Origin: RDXT01 sp033765305
GTDB lineage: Bacteria; Bacteroidota; Bacteroidia; J057
Assembly: GCA_033765305.1 (NCBI GenBank)
Contig: JANRID010000011.1
Location: forward strand, 16,896 to 80,895
Reading direction: 5' to 3'
Length of the DNA: 64,000 bases
Shown: positions 25,698 to 33,756 of the stretch, in pieces
Numbering within the stretch: the stretch's first letter is position 1
How the letters are laid out: each line of letters begins with the position of its first letter
Notes under the pieces: model-generated
Database searches by the model: none
What the model saw: only the letters and a program-made list of their open reading frames with translations
What the model was told of the DNA's origin: nothing
Translations under genes and position numbers: made by a program

Positions 25698-26822
25698 GTG
25701 AACAGCCTGTATATCAGCCACCTCAGCCTGATGCAATTCCGAAGCTACAGCGACCTCGCGCTGGAGTTCAGCCCGGCTGTGAACTGTTTTACCGGCATCA
25801 ACGGATCGGGCAAGACGAATCTGCTCGACGCGGTGCACTTCATCGCGCTCACGCGGGGCTTCCGCAGCCATCAGGATCAGCAGGCCATCCAGGAAGGCAC
25901 AGATTTCTGCTTCAACACGGCGACTGTGCACCGGGAAGGGGAGACGCTGGCCGTCAGCTGCAACCTGATGCGGGGCCGGGGCAAAAAAATGCTCATCAAC
26001 CAGCGCCCGCTGGACAAAATGAGCGACCATATTGGGCGCATTCCCCTCATTGCCATTCTGCCCGGCGATACCGACCTGATTCACGGCTCCGCCGGCGACC
26101 GCCGCAGCCTGCTCGACCAGCTCATCAGCCAGTATGACCGCCGCTATCTGCACCATCTCATTCAGTACGAGCGGATCCGCGCCCAGCGCAACGCACTGCT
26201 GAAGCAGTTCCAGCTCCAGCGAAGCTTCCACGAGGATCAGATCGAGATCTGGGACGTGCAGCTGATTCCCAACGGGATCTACCTCCGCGAGGCGCGAGCG
26301 GCCTTTCTGGAGTCGTTTCAGCCGGTATTCAGCCGCTTCTTCCACCGCATCGTCTCCGAATCGGAAACGCCTGAAATTCAGTATAAAACCCAGCTGGAGG
26401 ACAACCGCCCCGAGGCTTGGGAGGCATTGCTGCGCGCCCGCCGGGAGCGCGACCGGGTGCTGGGCTACAGCACAGGCGGCATTCACCGCGACGATCTGGA
26501 GTTTTTCATCGACGGCCGGACGGTGCGGGAATACGGCTCCCAGGGGCAGAAAAAGACCTTTGTCATAGCGCTGAAACTGGCTCAATATGAGCTGCTTGCG
26601 CAACGAAGCGGCCTGCCGCCGCTGCTGCTGCTCGACGATCTGTTCGACCGCCTGGACGAGGCGCGGCTGGGCCGCATTGCCGCCATCCTCGACGATACCG
26701 CTACCGGCCAGGTATTCATCACCGACACCTCCCAGGAGCGGCTGGCACGGGTCATGTCCGGCCATCTGGGCCGGGAGCTGCGCTTTTTCAGCGTGAGCCG
26801 CGGGCAGGTGGCAGCCGGCTGA
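25698..26822 (+). CDS. recF: DNA replication and repair protein RecF
   Basis: 374 residues from a GTG codon. Walker A GINGSGKT is at 33-40, with N-terminal LSLMQFRSYSDLALEF typical of RecF; the C-terminal ABC signature is in EYGSQGQKKTFVIALKLAQ and Walker B is LLLLDDLFDRLDE. RecF loads RecA at gaps together with RecOR. A TACCTTCG box (25664-25671) 26 bp upstream resembles a promoter. It converges with the DHOD-like gene, with 18 bp between stops. No dnaN or gyrB neighbours, as usual in Bacteroidota. Confidence 0.95.
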   Translation: MNSLYISHLSLMQFRSYSDLALEFSPAVNCFTGINGSGKTNLLDAVHFIALTRGFRSHQDQQAIQEGTDFCFNTATVHREGETLAVSCNLMRGRGKKMLINQRPLDKMSDHIGRIPLIAILPGDTDLIHGSAGDRRSLLDQLISQYDRRYLHHLIQYERIRAQRNALLKQFQLQRSFHEDQIEIWDVQLIPNGIYLREARAAFLESFQPVFSRFFHRIVSESETPEIQYKTQLEDNRPEAWEALLRARRERDRVLGYSTGGIHRDDLEFFIDGRTVREYGSQGQKKTFVIALKLAQYELLAQRSGLPPLLLLDDLFDRLDEARLGRIAAILDDTATGQVFITDTSQERLARVMSGHLGRELRFFSVSRGQVAAG

Positions 26823-26840
26823 CCGTTCCGGCGGGCCTGG

Positions 26841-27830
26841 CTATTTCATCCCTTCCAGAATCCGGATGTAATTGGCGCGCTCATACGCGGTCGGATCGGA
26901 GACATTCTGCTGGCTGAGAATGCCTTTGAAGGATTCCACGCTGCTGAAATTCATGGACTGCATCCACTCTTTCAGCTCGCGGTTCATGGTCTTGAGGTAG
27001 GGAATGCCGTATTTGTACAAGGCGGAGGCGGTCATCGCCACGTCGGCGCCGGCCAGCAGGTATTTGACCACTTCGCGGTAGCTCTGCACCCCGGTCGTAG
27101 CCGCCAGCGACACCGGGACCCGCCCGTACAGGGCCGCGATCCAGAGCAGCGGCAGCCGGATTTCGCTTGCGTGGCTGTATTCGAGGTTGGAAAGCACCTG
27201 CAGGCGGTCGATGTCGAAGTCAGGCTGGTAGAAGCGGTTGAAGAGCACGAGCGCATCTGCGCCGGCCTCCGTGAGCCGCGAGGCCATGCTGCCGGTCGCG
27301 GAGAAATAGGGGTTGAGCTTGAAGGCAACCGGAATTTTCACCCGTGATTTCACCGCCGCGACGATGTCCAGATAGCGCTGCTCCACCTCCGGACCGCTGA
27401 TGCGGATATCGGCCGGAATGTAGAATACGTTGATTTCCAGCCCGTCGGCGCCGGCCTGCTCCATCTGGTCCGCATATTCCACCCATCCTTCCGGCGTGAT
27501 GCCGTTCAGGCTGGCGATGATGGGGATTTCGACGCGGCGTTTCGCCTCCTGGATCAGCTCCAGGTAGCGGGCCGTGCCGATGTGGTAGTCGTCCAGATCG
27601 GGGAAATAATCCGCCGCTTCGGCGAAGACATGCCGCGTTGCCTGCATGACCGCCTCATACCGGGCCGCCTCCTGCCGGATCTGCTCCTCGAAGAGCGAAA
27701 ACAGCACGACGGCGCCTGCGCCAGCGTCTTCCATGTGCACAATATTGCTCACCTCTTCCGAGAGCGGGCAGGCGGATACCACCACCGGCGAGCGGAGCGG
27801 AATGCCCATATACGTAGTCCGGAGATTCAT
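26841..27830 (-). CDS. Dihydroorotate dehydrogenase-like FMN protein lacking the usual catalytic base
   Basis: About 329 residues from MNLRTTYMGIPLRSPVVVSA. It has the PyrD-type TIM barrel: PIIASLNGITPEGW, PVAFKLNPYF, GADALVLFNRFYQPD, the phosphate-binding VSLAATTGVQSYREVVKYLLAGAD. At the position of the catalytic Cys/Ser (normally NxSCPN or SSPN) the sequence is GLEINVFYIPAD, with neither Cys nor Ser. Orotate synthesis is therefore unlikely. Such 'DHOD-like' genes are known beside nifJ in cyanobacteria and other bacteria. It lies 31 bp after nifJ on the same strand, so a redox role tied to pyruvate oxidation is inferred. Confidence 0.85.
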   Translation of the reverse strand: MNLRTTYMGIPLRSPVVVSACPLSEEVSNIVHMEDAGAGAVVLFSLFEEQIRQEAARYEAVMQATRHVFAEAADYFPDLDDYHIGTARYLELIQEAKRRVEIPIIASLNGITPEGWVEYADQMEQAGADGLEINVFYIPADIRISGPEVEQRYLDIVAAVKSRVKIPVAFKLNPYFSATGSMASRLTEAGADALVLFNRFYQPDFDIDRLQVLSNLEYSHASEIRLPLLWIAALYGRVPVSLAATTGVQSYREVVKYLLAGADVAMTASALYKYGIPYLKTMNRELKEWMQSMNFSSVESFKGILSQQNVSDPTAYERANYIRILEGMK

Positions 27831-27861
27831 AGCAGATCGGTCTTCAGGGGGAAACGGAAGT

Positions 27862-30800
27862 TCAGGCGATCGGGGTAAAAGATTCATAGCTCAGGCTGGC
27901 CATGTCCTCGTAGGTTTTCCAGCGCAGGTCTACGATTTCCTGCGCCAGCTGCATCAGGCGCTCTGCGTCTTCGGGGTTGCTGCGGGTGAGCATCTGATAG
28001 CGCAGTTCGTTGTAGGCGTAGTCCTTGAGGGAGATGCCGGAGCGCCGCGAGTCGAGGATGAAGGGATTGTGGCCGCTGCGGCGCAGTTCGGGATTGTAGC
28101 GGATCAGCGGCCAGTAGCCACTGGATACGGCGAGCTGCTGCTGGTTGAGGCCTTTCTGCATATTGATCCCGTGGGCGATGCAATGGCTGTAGGCAAGCAC
28201 CAGCGAAGGGCCGGGATAGGCCTCGGCCTCGCGCATGGCCAGCAGGGTCTGCTGCGGATTGGCGCCCATGGCTACCTGAGCCACATACACATTGCCGTAG
28301 GAAATGGCCTGCATGGCCAGGTCTTTTTTGCCTACCCGCTTGCCTGCTGCGGCAAATTTGGCGGTGGCAGCCGTAGGCGTCGCCTTGGACGACTGGCCGC
28401 CGGTGTTGGAATACACCTCCGTATCGAGCACGAGCACATTCACGTCGCGCCCGGAGGCGAGTACGTGGTCCAGCCCGCCGGAGCCGATGTCGTAGGCCCA
28501 GCCGTCGCCGCCGACGAGCCACACGCTGCGGCGCACGAGGTGGTCGCTGACCGCCAGCAGCTGAGCGGCCAGCGGGTCCTGCCTGAGCTGGAGCAGGGCC
28601 GTTTTGAGCCGGGCTACGCGCTCGCGCTGCTGCCGGATATCGGATTCGGTCTGCATCGGCGCTTCCAGCAGATCCTGGACGAGCTGCGGGCCGACGCGGG
28701 AGGCAAGGCCTTCGAGCAGCTGGCGGGCCAGGCGGGTGTGCTGATCCACGGTGATGCGCATGCCCATGCCGAACTCGGCATTGTCCTCGAAGAGGGAATT
28801 GGACCAGGCCGGCCCCCGGCCATCCTGATTGACGGTCCAGGGGGTGGTGGGCAGGTTGCCGCCGTAGATGGAGGAGCAGCCGGTGGCATTGGCCACCATC
28901 AGGCGGTCGCCGAACAGCTGGGAGAGCAGCTTCAGGTACGGCGTCTCGCCGCAGCCGGCGCAGGCGCCGCTGAATTCGAAGAGCGGCTCCAGAAACTGGG
29001 CGCCCCGTACGCTGGCGAAGTCCACCCTGGAGCGCTCATTGACCGGCAGGTGCTCGAAAAAATGGATCCGTTTGCGGTCCTGCGTCAGGTCTTCGGGCTT
29101 TTCCTCCATGTTGATCGCCTTGCGGCTGCGGTCCTGGAGGTTATAGGCCGGGCAGGCCTCCACGCACAGCGCGCAGCCGGTGCAGTCTTCGGTGTAGATC
29201 TGGAGCGTGTAGCGGGTTTCGGGGAAGCCCCGCGCACTGACCGGCGCCGACTGGAAGCCCTCCGGGGCCTGTTCGAGGTAGTCCTGGTGGTAAAACTTGG
29301 CCCGGATCACGCTGTGCGGGCATACGAAGCTGCAGTTGCCGCACTGAATGCAGGCCTGCGGGTCCCATTCAGGCACAAAATCGGCGATGTTGCGCTTTTC
29401 CCATTTGGTGGTGCCGCTGGGGTAGGTGCCATCTATGGGCATGGCGCTCACCGGCAGCTCGTCGCCCCGGCCCTGCATCATCACTGCCGTCACCTGCTGC
29501 ACGAAGGCTGGCGCCCCGGGGGAAACAATCGGCGTATGGCGCTCCGGCGCTGTCGCAGCCGCCGGTACCGGCAGCGGATACAGATGGGCGAGGGCCGCAT
29601 CTACTGCTTTGAAATTCTGCTGTACAACTGCCTTTCCCTTTTTGGAATAGGTCTTTTCGATCGCATGCTTGATCTGGGCAATGGCCTCCTCGCGGGGCAG
29701 CACGCCCGACAGCGCAAAGAAGCACACCTGCATGATGGTATTGATCATGCCGTTCATGCCCGAATCGCGCGCGACCTGCGAGGCGTCGATGACGTAGCAC
29801 TTCAGCTGCTTGTCCAGGATGTGCTGCTGCACGGTCCGGGGCAGCCGGTCCCAGACGGCACTGGCCTCGAAGGGGCTGTTGATCAGGAAGATGGCACCGG
29901 GCTTGGCATAGGACAGCATGTCCACCTGCTCCAGGAAATTGAATTTATGGCAGGCGATGAATCCGGCCTCCCGGATCAGGTACGGCGCCCGGATCGGATC
30001 GGGGCCGAACCGCAGATGGGAAACCGTGCGCGCCCCGGATTTTTTGGAGTCATAGACAAAATAGCCCTGCGCGTAGAGGCCGGTGTTTTCCCCGATGATT
30101 TTGATGCTGTTTTTATTCGCCCCTACGGTACCGTCTGCGCCCAGCCCAAAGAAGAGCGCCTGGTTCCAGCGGCTTTCGTCGAGGGTGAATGCGGGATCCC
30201 ATTCGAGGCTGCTGTGGCTCACATCGTCGTGGATGCCGATGGTGAAGTGGGCCTTGGGCCGCTCCTCTTTCAGTCCGTCGAAGACCGCTTTGGCCATTGC
30301 CGGCGTAAACTCCTTGGACGAGAGCCCGTAGCGCCCGCCCACGACGCGGGGCAGGGGGCCGGTTGTCCAGGCTTCCATCAGGGCGGTTACCGTATCGAGG
30401 TAAAGCGGCTCGCCGTTGGCGCCGGGCTCCTTGCAGCGGTCGAGCACGGCGATATGCCTGACCGTTTGCGGGAGGGCTTCGATGAAGTGACTCATCGAGA
30501 ACGGGCGGTAGAGCCGAACCTGCAGCACGCCGGTGCGCTCGCCCTGGGCATTGAGGAAAGCCGAGGTCTCGGCGGCGGTTTCTGCCCCCGATCCCATGAT
30601 CACCACCACGCGATCCGCTTCCGGATGCCCGTGGTACTCGAACAGCCGGTACGCGCGGCCCGTCAGCACGGCGAAGCGGTCCATGACTGCCTGCACGATG
30701 CCCGGTGCCTGCTGGTAGAAGGGGTTAACCGTTTCCCGGCCCTGGAAATACACGTCGGGGTTCTGCGCGGTGCCGCGTACGACCGGCCGGTCGGGATTCA

Positions 30801-31428
30801 GGGCACGGTTGCGGTGTGCCGCCACCAGTCCCTCGTCGATCATGGCGCGGAGCTGCGGATCGCTGAGCAGGAAGATTTTATTGACCTCGTGCGAGGTGCG
30901 GAATCCGTCGAAGAAGTGGATGAAGGGAATGCGCGATTCCAGGGTGGCAGCCTGGGCGATCAGCGCCTGATCATGGGCTTCCTGCACGGATGCCGAGGAC
31001 AGCAGGGCAAATCCGGTGCTGCGGGCAGCCATCACATCGCTGTGATCGCCGAAGATGGACAGCGCCTGCGCTGCCAGGGAACGCGCCGCCACGTGAAACA
31101 CGGCCGGGGTGAGCTCGCCGGCAATTTTGTACATGTTGGGCAGCATGAGCATCAGGCCCTGCGAGGCGGTGAAGGTAGTCGTGAGCGCGCCAGCCTGAAG
31201 GGCGCCGTGCACGGCGCCGGCGGCGCCGCCTTCGCTCTGCATTTCCACTACCTCCGGGGCTTGCCCCCAGATATTCAGGATTCCCTTCGCCGACCATTCA
31301 TCCGCCAGTTCGGCCATCGTGGAGGAGGGGGTGATGGGATAAATGGCGCAGACCTCGTTGACCCGGTAGGCGACGTAGGCGGCGGCTTCATTGCCTTCGA
31401 TGGTGACGGCTTTGGGTGTTGCGGACAT
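27862..31428 (-). CDS. nifJ: Pyruvate:ferredoxin (flavodoxin) oxidoreductase, single-chain
   Basis: 1188 residues, the full single-polypeptide form. Domain I has YPITPSSTMAEL near residue 30; a middle gamma-type domain includes GLGADGTVGANKNSIKI; two 4Fe-4S clusters are at about 690 (CIQCGNCSFVCP) and 748 (CTGCALCVEACP); the TPP domain has CAGCGETPYLKLL (about 821) and GGDGWAYDIGSGGLDH (about 974), followed by DTEVYSNTGGQSSKATPTAA. It converts pyruvate and CoA to acetyl-CoA, CO2 and reduced ferredoxin/flavodoxin. The gene lies between a GltD-like Fe-S flavoprotein and a DHOD-like FMN protein. Heptanucleotide repeats sit upstream. Confidence 0.97.
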   Translation of the reverse strand: MSATPKAVTIEGNEAAAYVAYRVNEVCAIYPITPSSTMAELADEWSAKGILNIWGQAPEVVEMQSEGGAAGAVHGALQAGALTTTFTASQGLMLMLPNMYKIAGELTPAVFHVAARSLAAQALSIFGDHSDVMAARSTGFALLSSASVQEAHDQALIAQAATLESRIPFIHFFDGFRTSHEVNKIFLLSDPQLRAMIDEGLVAAHRNRALNPDRPVVRGTAQNPDVYFQGRETVNPFYQQAPGIVQAVMDRFAVLTGRAYRLFEYHGHPEADRVVVIMGSGAETAAETSAFLNAQGERTGVLQVRLYRPFSMSHFIEALPQTVRHIAVLDRCKEPGANGEPLYLDTVTALMEAWTTGPLPRVVGGRYGLSSKEFTPAMAKAVFDGLKEERPKAHFTIGIHDDVSHSSLEWDPAFTLDESRWNQALFFGLGADGTVGANKNSIKIIGENTGLYAQGYFVYDSKKSGARTVSHLRFGPDPIRAPYLIREAGFIACHKFNFLEQVDMLSYAKPGAIFLINSPFEASAVWDRLPRTVQQHILDKQLKCYVIDASQVARDSGMNGMINTIMQVCFFALSGVLPREEAIAQIKHAIEKTYSKKGKAVVQQNFKAVDAALAHLYPLPVPAAATAPERHTPIVSPGAPAFVQQVTAVMMQGRGDELPVSAMPIDGTYPSGTTKWEKRNIADFVPEWDPQACIQCGNCSFVCPHSVIRAKFYHQDYLEQAPEGFQSAPVSARGFPETRYTLQIYTEDCTGCALCVEACPAYNLQDRSRKAINMEEKPEDLTQDRKRIHFFEHLPVNERSRVDFASVRGAQFLEPLFEFSGACAGCGETPYLKLLSQLFGDRLMVANATGCSSIYGGNLPTTPWTVNQDGRGPAWSNSLFEDNAEFGMGMRITVDQHTRLARQLLEGLASRVGPQLVQDLLEAPMQTESDIRQQRERVARLKTALLQLRQDPLAAQLLAVSDHLVRRSVWLVGGDGWAYDIGSGGLDHVLASGRDVNVLVLDTEVYSNTGGQSSKATPTAATAKFAAAGKRVGKKDLAMQAISYGNVYVAQVAMGANPQQTLLAMREAEAYPGPSLVLAYSHCIAHGINMQKGLNQQQLAVSSGYWPLIRYNPELRRSGHNPFILDSRRSGISLKDYAYNELRYQMLTRSNPEDAERLMQLAQEIVDLRWKTYEDMASLSYESFTPIA

Positions 31429-31471
31429 GGCGGAGGAATCGGGATGAAAATGAATAACCTTGTATCTGAAT

Positions 31472-31513
31472 GGGTATTGAGTATTGAGTATTGGGTATTA
31501 CGTATTGGGTACA
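31472..31513. repeat. Heptanucleotide tandem array 2 (GTATTGA/GTATTGG units) upstream of nifJ
   Basis: About six 7-bp units (GTATTGA twice, then GTATTGG, GTATTAC, GTATTGG), ending 43 bp from the nifJ start. On the coding strand they read TCAATAC towards the gene. Confidence 0.85.
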
Positions 31514-31586
31514 TCAATAACCGTTATGCGAATTGGGCTGGTTGTCAGGATTTTGCAGGAAGGTTGCTGCCCAGCGTATTCATACT

Positions 31587-31694
31587 GCACACTACGCACT
31601 ACACACTACGCACTACACACTACACACTACACACTACACACTACACACTACACACTACACACTACACACTACACACTACTCACTACACACTACT
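31587..31694. repeat. Heptanucleotide tandem array 3 (CACTACA units)
   Basis: About fifteen near-perfect 7-bp units, the longest array in the window; variants (CACTACG, CACTACT) lie at the edges. It overlaps the last codons of the gltD-like gene, whose TAG stop (31683-31685) lies within it. Complement units are GTAGTGT. Confidence 0.95.
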
Positions 31695-33311
31695 TCCCTC
31701 GGGCACCATCTCGATCGCATGGCAGGGGCACTGCTCATAGCAAACCGCACAGCCCGTGCAGGCATCGTAGTTGAACCGGTAGCGCTTGCCGGGCCCGAGC
31801 TTGATGATTGCATCTTCAGGGCAGGCGCCGAAGCAGCCGTCGCATTCGAAACAGTTGCCGCAGCTGAGGCAGCGCTGGGCTTCAAAGCGGGCTTCAGGCT
31901 CGCTGAGGCCGCCGTGGATTTCGGCGAAATCCTGCGTGCGCTCCAGGGGCGGGCGTTCGGGCTGGCCGGTCTGCGGCGCATCGGTCAGGTACCAGCGGTG
32001 CAGCCGTTCGAAGCCCACGATGGGATGCTTGGCCTGCGGCTCCAGGGCTTGCCCGCGCAGCCAGGCGTCGATGTGGCGCGCGGCCTTTTTGCCGTGGCCT
32101 ACAGCAATGGTGACGCTGCGCTCGCCGGGCGACATGTCGCCGCCCGCAAAAATGCCCGGATACCCGGTCATGCGGTTGGCCTGCACCACGACGGTGCCGT
32201 CGGGGTTGAAGCTCAGCCCGGGCACGTTGCGCAGAAACCCGGTGTCGGTGTCCTGCCCGAGCGCCAGGATGAGCGAATCGGCTTCGAGGGTCTCGAATTC
32301 GCCGGTCGGCACCGGCCGCCCGTCTTCGACCCGCATTTTCTCCACCACTACCCGGTCCTGCTCGATGGTCTTGATCGTGCGCAGCCAGTTGATTTTCACG
32401 CCTTCGGCCAGTGCTTCGTCGGCTTCGAAGGGGTGCGCAGGCATGTGCTCGCGGTCGCGGCGGTAGATGATGAGGGCTTCGTCCGCGCCGAGGCGTTTGG
32501 CGGTGCGGGCTGCATCCATGGCGGTATTTCCCCCGCCGTACACAGCCACGCGGCGGCCCAGCTGGGGGGTATGGCCGGTCTCTACCTCCCGCAGGAAGGA
32601 TACGGCATCAAGAATGGGCCCGGCATCGCGGGCCGGGATGTCGATTTTCTTGCCGATGTGGGCGCCTACAGCCAGAAATACGGCGTCGAAGGCGCCCATT
32701 TCCATTTCCGCCATCACATCGTCCACCTTGCGGTTCAGGACGATGCGCACGCCCATCCGCTCGATGCGCCGCACCTCGGATTCGAGCACGGCGCGCGGCA
32801 GCCGGTAGGCCGGAATGCCGAAGTGCATCATGCCGCCCGCTACCGGGCCTGCTTCGTAGATGGCGACTTCGTGCCCCAGCCGCCGCAGGTGATAGGCCGC
32901 AGAGAGGCCGCCGGGCCCGGCGCCGACTACGAGTACCCGCCTGCCGCCGGATGGCAGCTCAAAGCGGGGCTCCCAGCCCTGAGCCAGGGCTTCATCGCCC
33001 AGAAACCGCTCCACGGCATGGATGCTGACCGTGGAATCGACGCTGCTGCGGTTGCAGGCCGATTCGCACGGGTGGTAGCAGACGCGCCCGTGAATGGCTG
33101 GGAGGGGGTTTTCTTCAATGAGTTTCTGCCAGGCGCCTTCATAGTCCCCGGCCTGGGCCAGCGAAAGCCAGGCCTGGATGTTTTCGCCAGCCGGACAGGC
33201 ATGGTTGCAAGGGGGCAGGAAGTCCTGGTAGATGGGCCGCTGGGTCCGGCGGGGGCCGGCGCCCTGCCAGTGGGCCTGCAAATCGGCGGGACGGGTGAGA
33301 TCGCGTGCCAT
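31683..33311 (-). CDS. GltD-like FAD/NAD(P)H oxidoreductase with extra ferredoxin domain
   Basis: 542 residues from MARDLTRPADLQAHW (33311). The N-terminal helical domain carries the cysteines of the GltD family (CNHACPAGENIQAW, CYHPCESACNR). FAD motif VVGAGPGGLSAAYHL is near 125 and NAD(P)H motif YGGGNTAMDAARTAKRLGAD near 257; GDMSPGERSVTIAVGHGKKAA closes the FAD site. After about residue 475 a ferredoxin domain holds two Cys clusters (CLSCGNCFECDGCFGACP and CTGCAVCYEQCPC). It resembles NADPH:ferredoxin and dihydropyrimidine dehydrogenase modules, not true GltD. Upstream of nifJ on the same strand, it probably shuttles electrons between NAD(P)H and ferredoxin. The stop codon lies in a repeat array. 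Confidence 0.88.
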   Translation of the reverse strand: MARDLTRPADLQAHWQGAGPRRTQRPIYQDFLPPCNHACPAGENIQAWLSLAQAGDYEGAWQKLIEENPLPAIHGRVCYHPCESACNRSSVDSTVSIHAVERFLGDEALAQGWEPRFELPSGGRRVLVVGAGPGGLSAAYHLRRLGHEVAIYEAGPVAGGMMHFGIPAYRLPRAVLESEVRRIERMGVRIVLNRKVDDVMAEMEMGAFDAVFLAVGAHIGKKIDIPARDAGPILDAVSFLREVETGHTPQLGRRVAVYGGGNTAMDAARTAKRLGADEALIIYRRDREHMPAHPFEADEALAEGVKINWLRTIKTIEQDRVVVEKMRVEDGRPVPTGEFETLEADSLILALGQDTDTGFLRNVPGLSFNPDGTVVVQANRMTGYPGIFAGGDMSPGERSVTIAVGHGKKAARHIDAWLRGQALEPQAKHPIVGFERLHRWYLTDAPQTGQPERPPLERTQDFAEIHGGLSEPEARFEAQRCLSCGNCFECDGCFGACPEDAIIKLGPGKRYRFNYDACTGCAVCYEQCPCHAIEMVPEGSSV

Positions 33312-33421
33312 GTGCGGATGCGTAGGCGTAAGAGAATCGATGTTCAGCCGTGTAAATAACCCGTTCGCGCTGCGAATGCGGGTGATGCAGGTCATTTGGG
33401 GGGATGATTTATTGGGGAGGC

Positions 33422-33500
33422 ATGTAGAGACGCGATGTGTCGCGTCTCTACATGCGATGCATCGCGTCTCTGCATGCGATGCATCGCGTCTCTGCATGCG
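33422..33500. repeat. 22-bp palindromic tandem array A (GAGACGCGAT..ATCGCGTCTC)
   Basis: Three units. The first is the palindrome GTAGAGACGCGA-TGTG-TCGCGTCTCTAC; the next two are ATGCGATGCATCGCGTCTCTGC. It lies 110 bp upstream of the gltD-like start. Confidence 0.9.
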
Positions 33501-33552
33501 CAAAACAATCCGTAGGGGCGGTCCGGCAGGCCGCCCTGCGTGCTGGGTTGCT

Positions 33553-33593
33553 GCCGGACTTCGTCTGCGGGCGGGGCTGAAGGGTAGTCCGGC
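33553..33593. repeat. REP-like hairpin repeat, copy 3, inverted
   Basis: Arms GCCGGACT (33553-33560) and AGTCCGGC (33586-33593). Relative to copies 1 and 2 both arms change (ATT/AAT to ACT/AGT), preserving pairing. The core, reverse complemented, matches the other copies with few changes. It sits between the two 22-bp arrays. Confidence 0.75.
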
Positions 33594-33605
33594 GCAGGGG
33601 CAGCG

Positions 33606-33756
33606 CATGTAGAGACGCGATGCTTCGCGTCTCTGCACGCGATGCTTCGCGTCTCTGCACGCGATGCTTCGCGTCTCTACATGCGATGTGTCGCGTCTCT
33701 GCACGCGATGCTTCGCGTCTCTGCACGCTGTGTGCGATGCGCCGCATCTCTACACG
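33606..33756. repeat. 22-bp palindromic tandem array B
   Basis: Five units of the type GCGATGCTTCGCGTCTCTGCAC, beginning with GTAGAGACGCGATG and ending with a degenerate unit (GCGATGCGCCGCATCTCTACAC). It overlaps the end of the DUF3999 gene and supplies its stop codon. Adjacent half-units form GAGACGCGA...TCGCGTCTC stems. Confidence 0.92.

Noticed and set aside
27646..31740. 1364-residue plus-strand frame opposite nifJ
   Set aside because: Antisense shadow of nifJ in GC-rich codons; its end reads the heptad array.
33312..33704. N-terminal extension of the gltD-like protein through the 22-bp array
   Set aside because: The extension is made of repeated QRREASR/ETRSIAC-like residues encoded by the array; the family N-terminus begins at 33311.
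18264..33756. Possible CRISPR arrays at the 22-bp, 14-bp and 7-bp repeats
   Set aside because: Repeats are contiguous with no unique spacers of regular length, and no cas genes are present.
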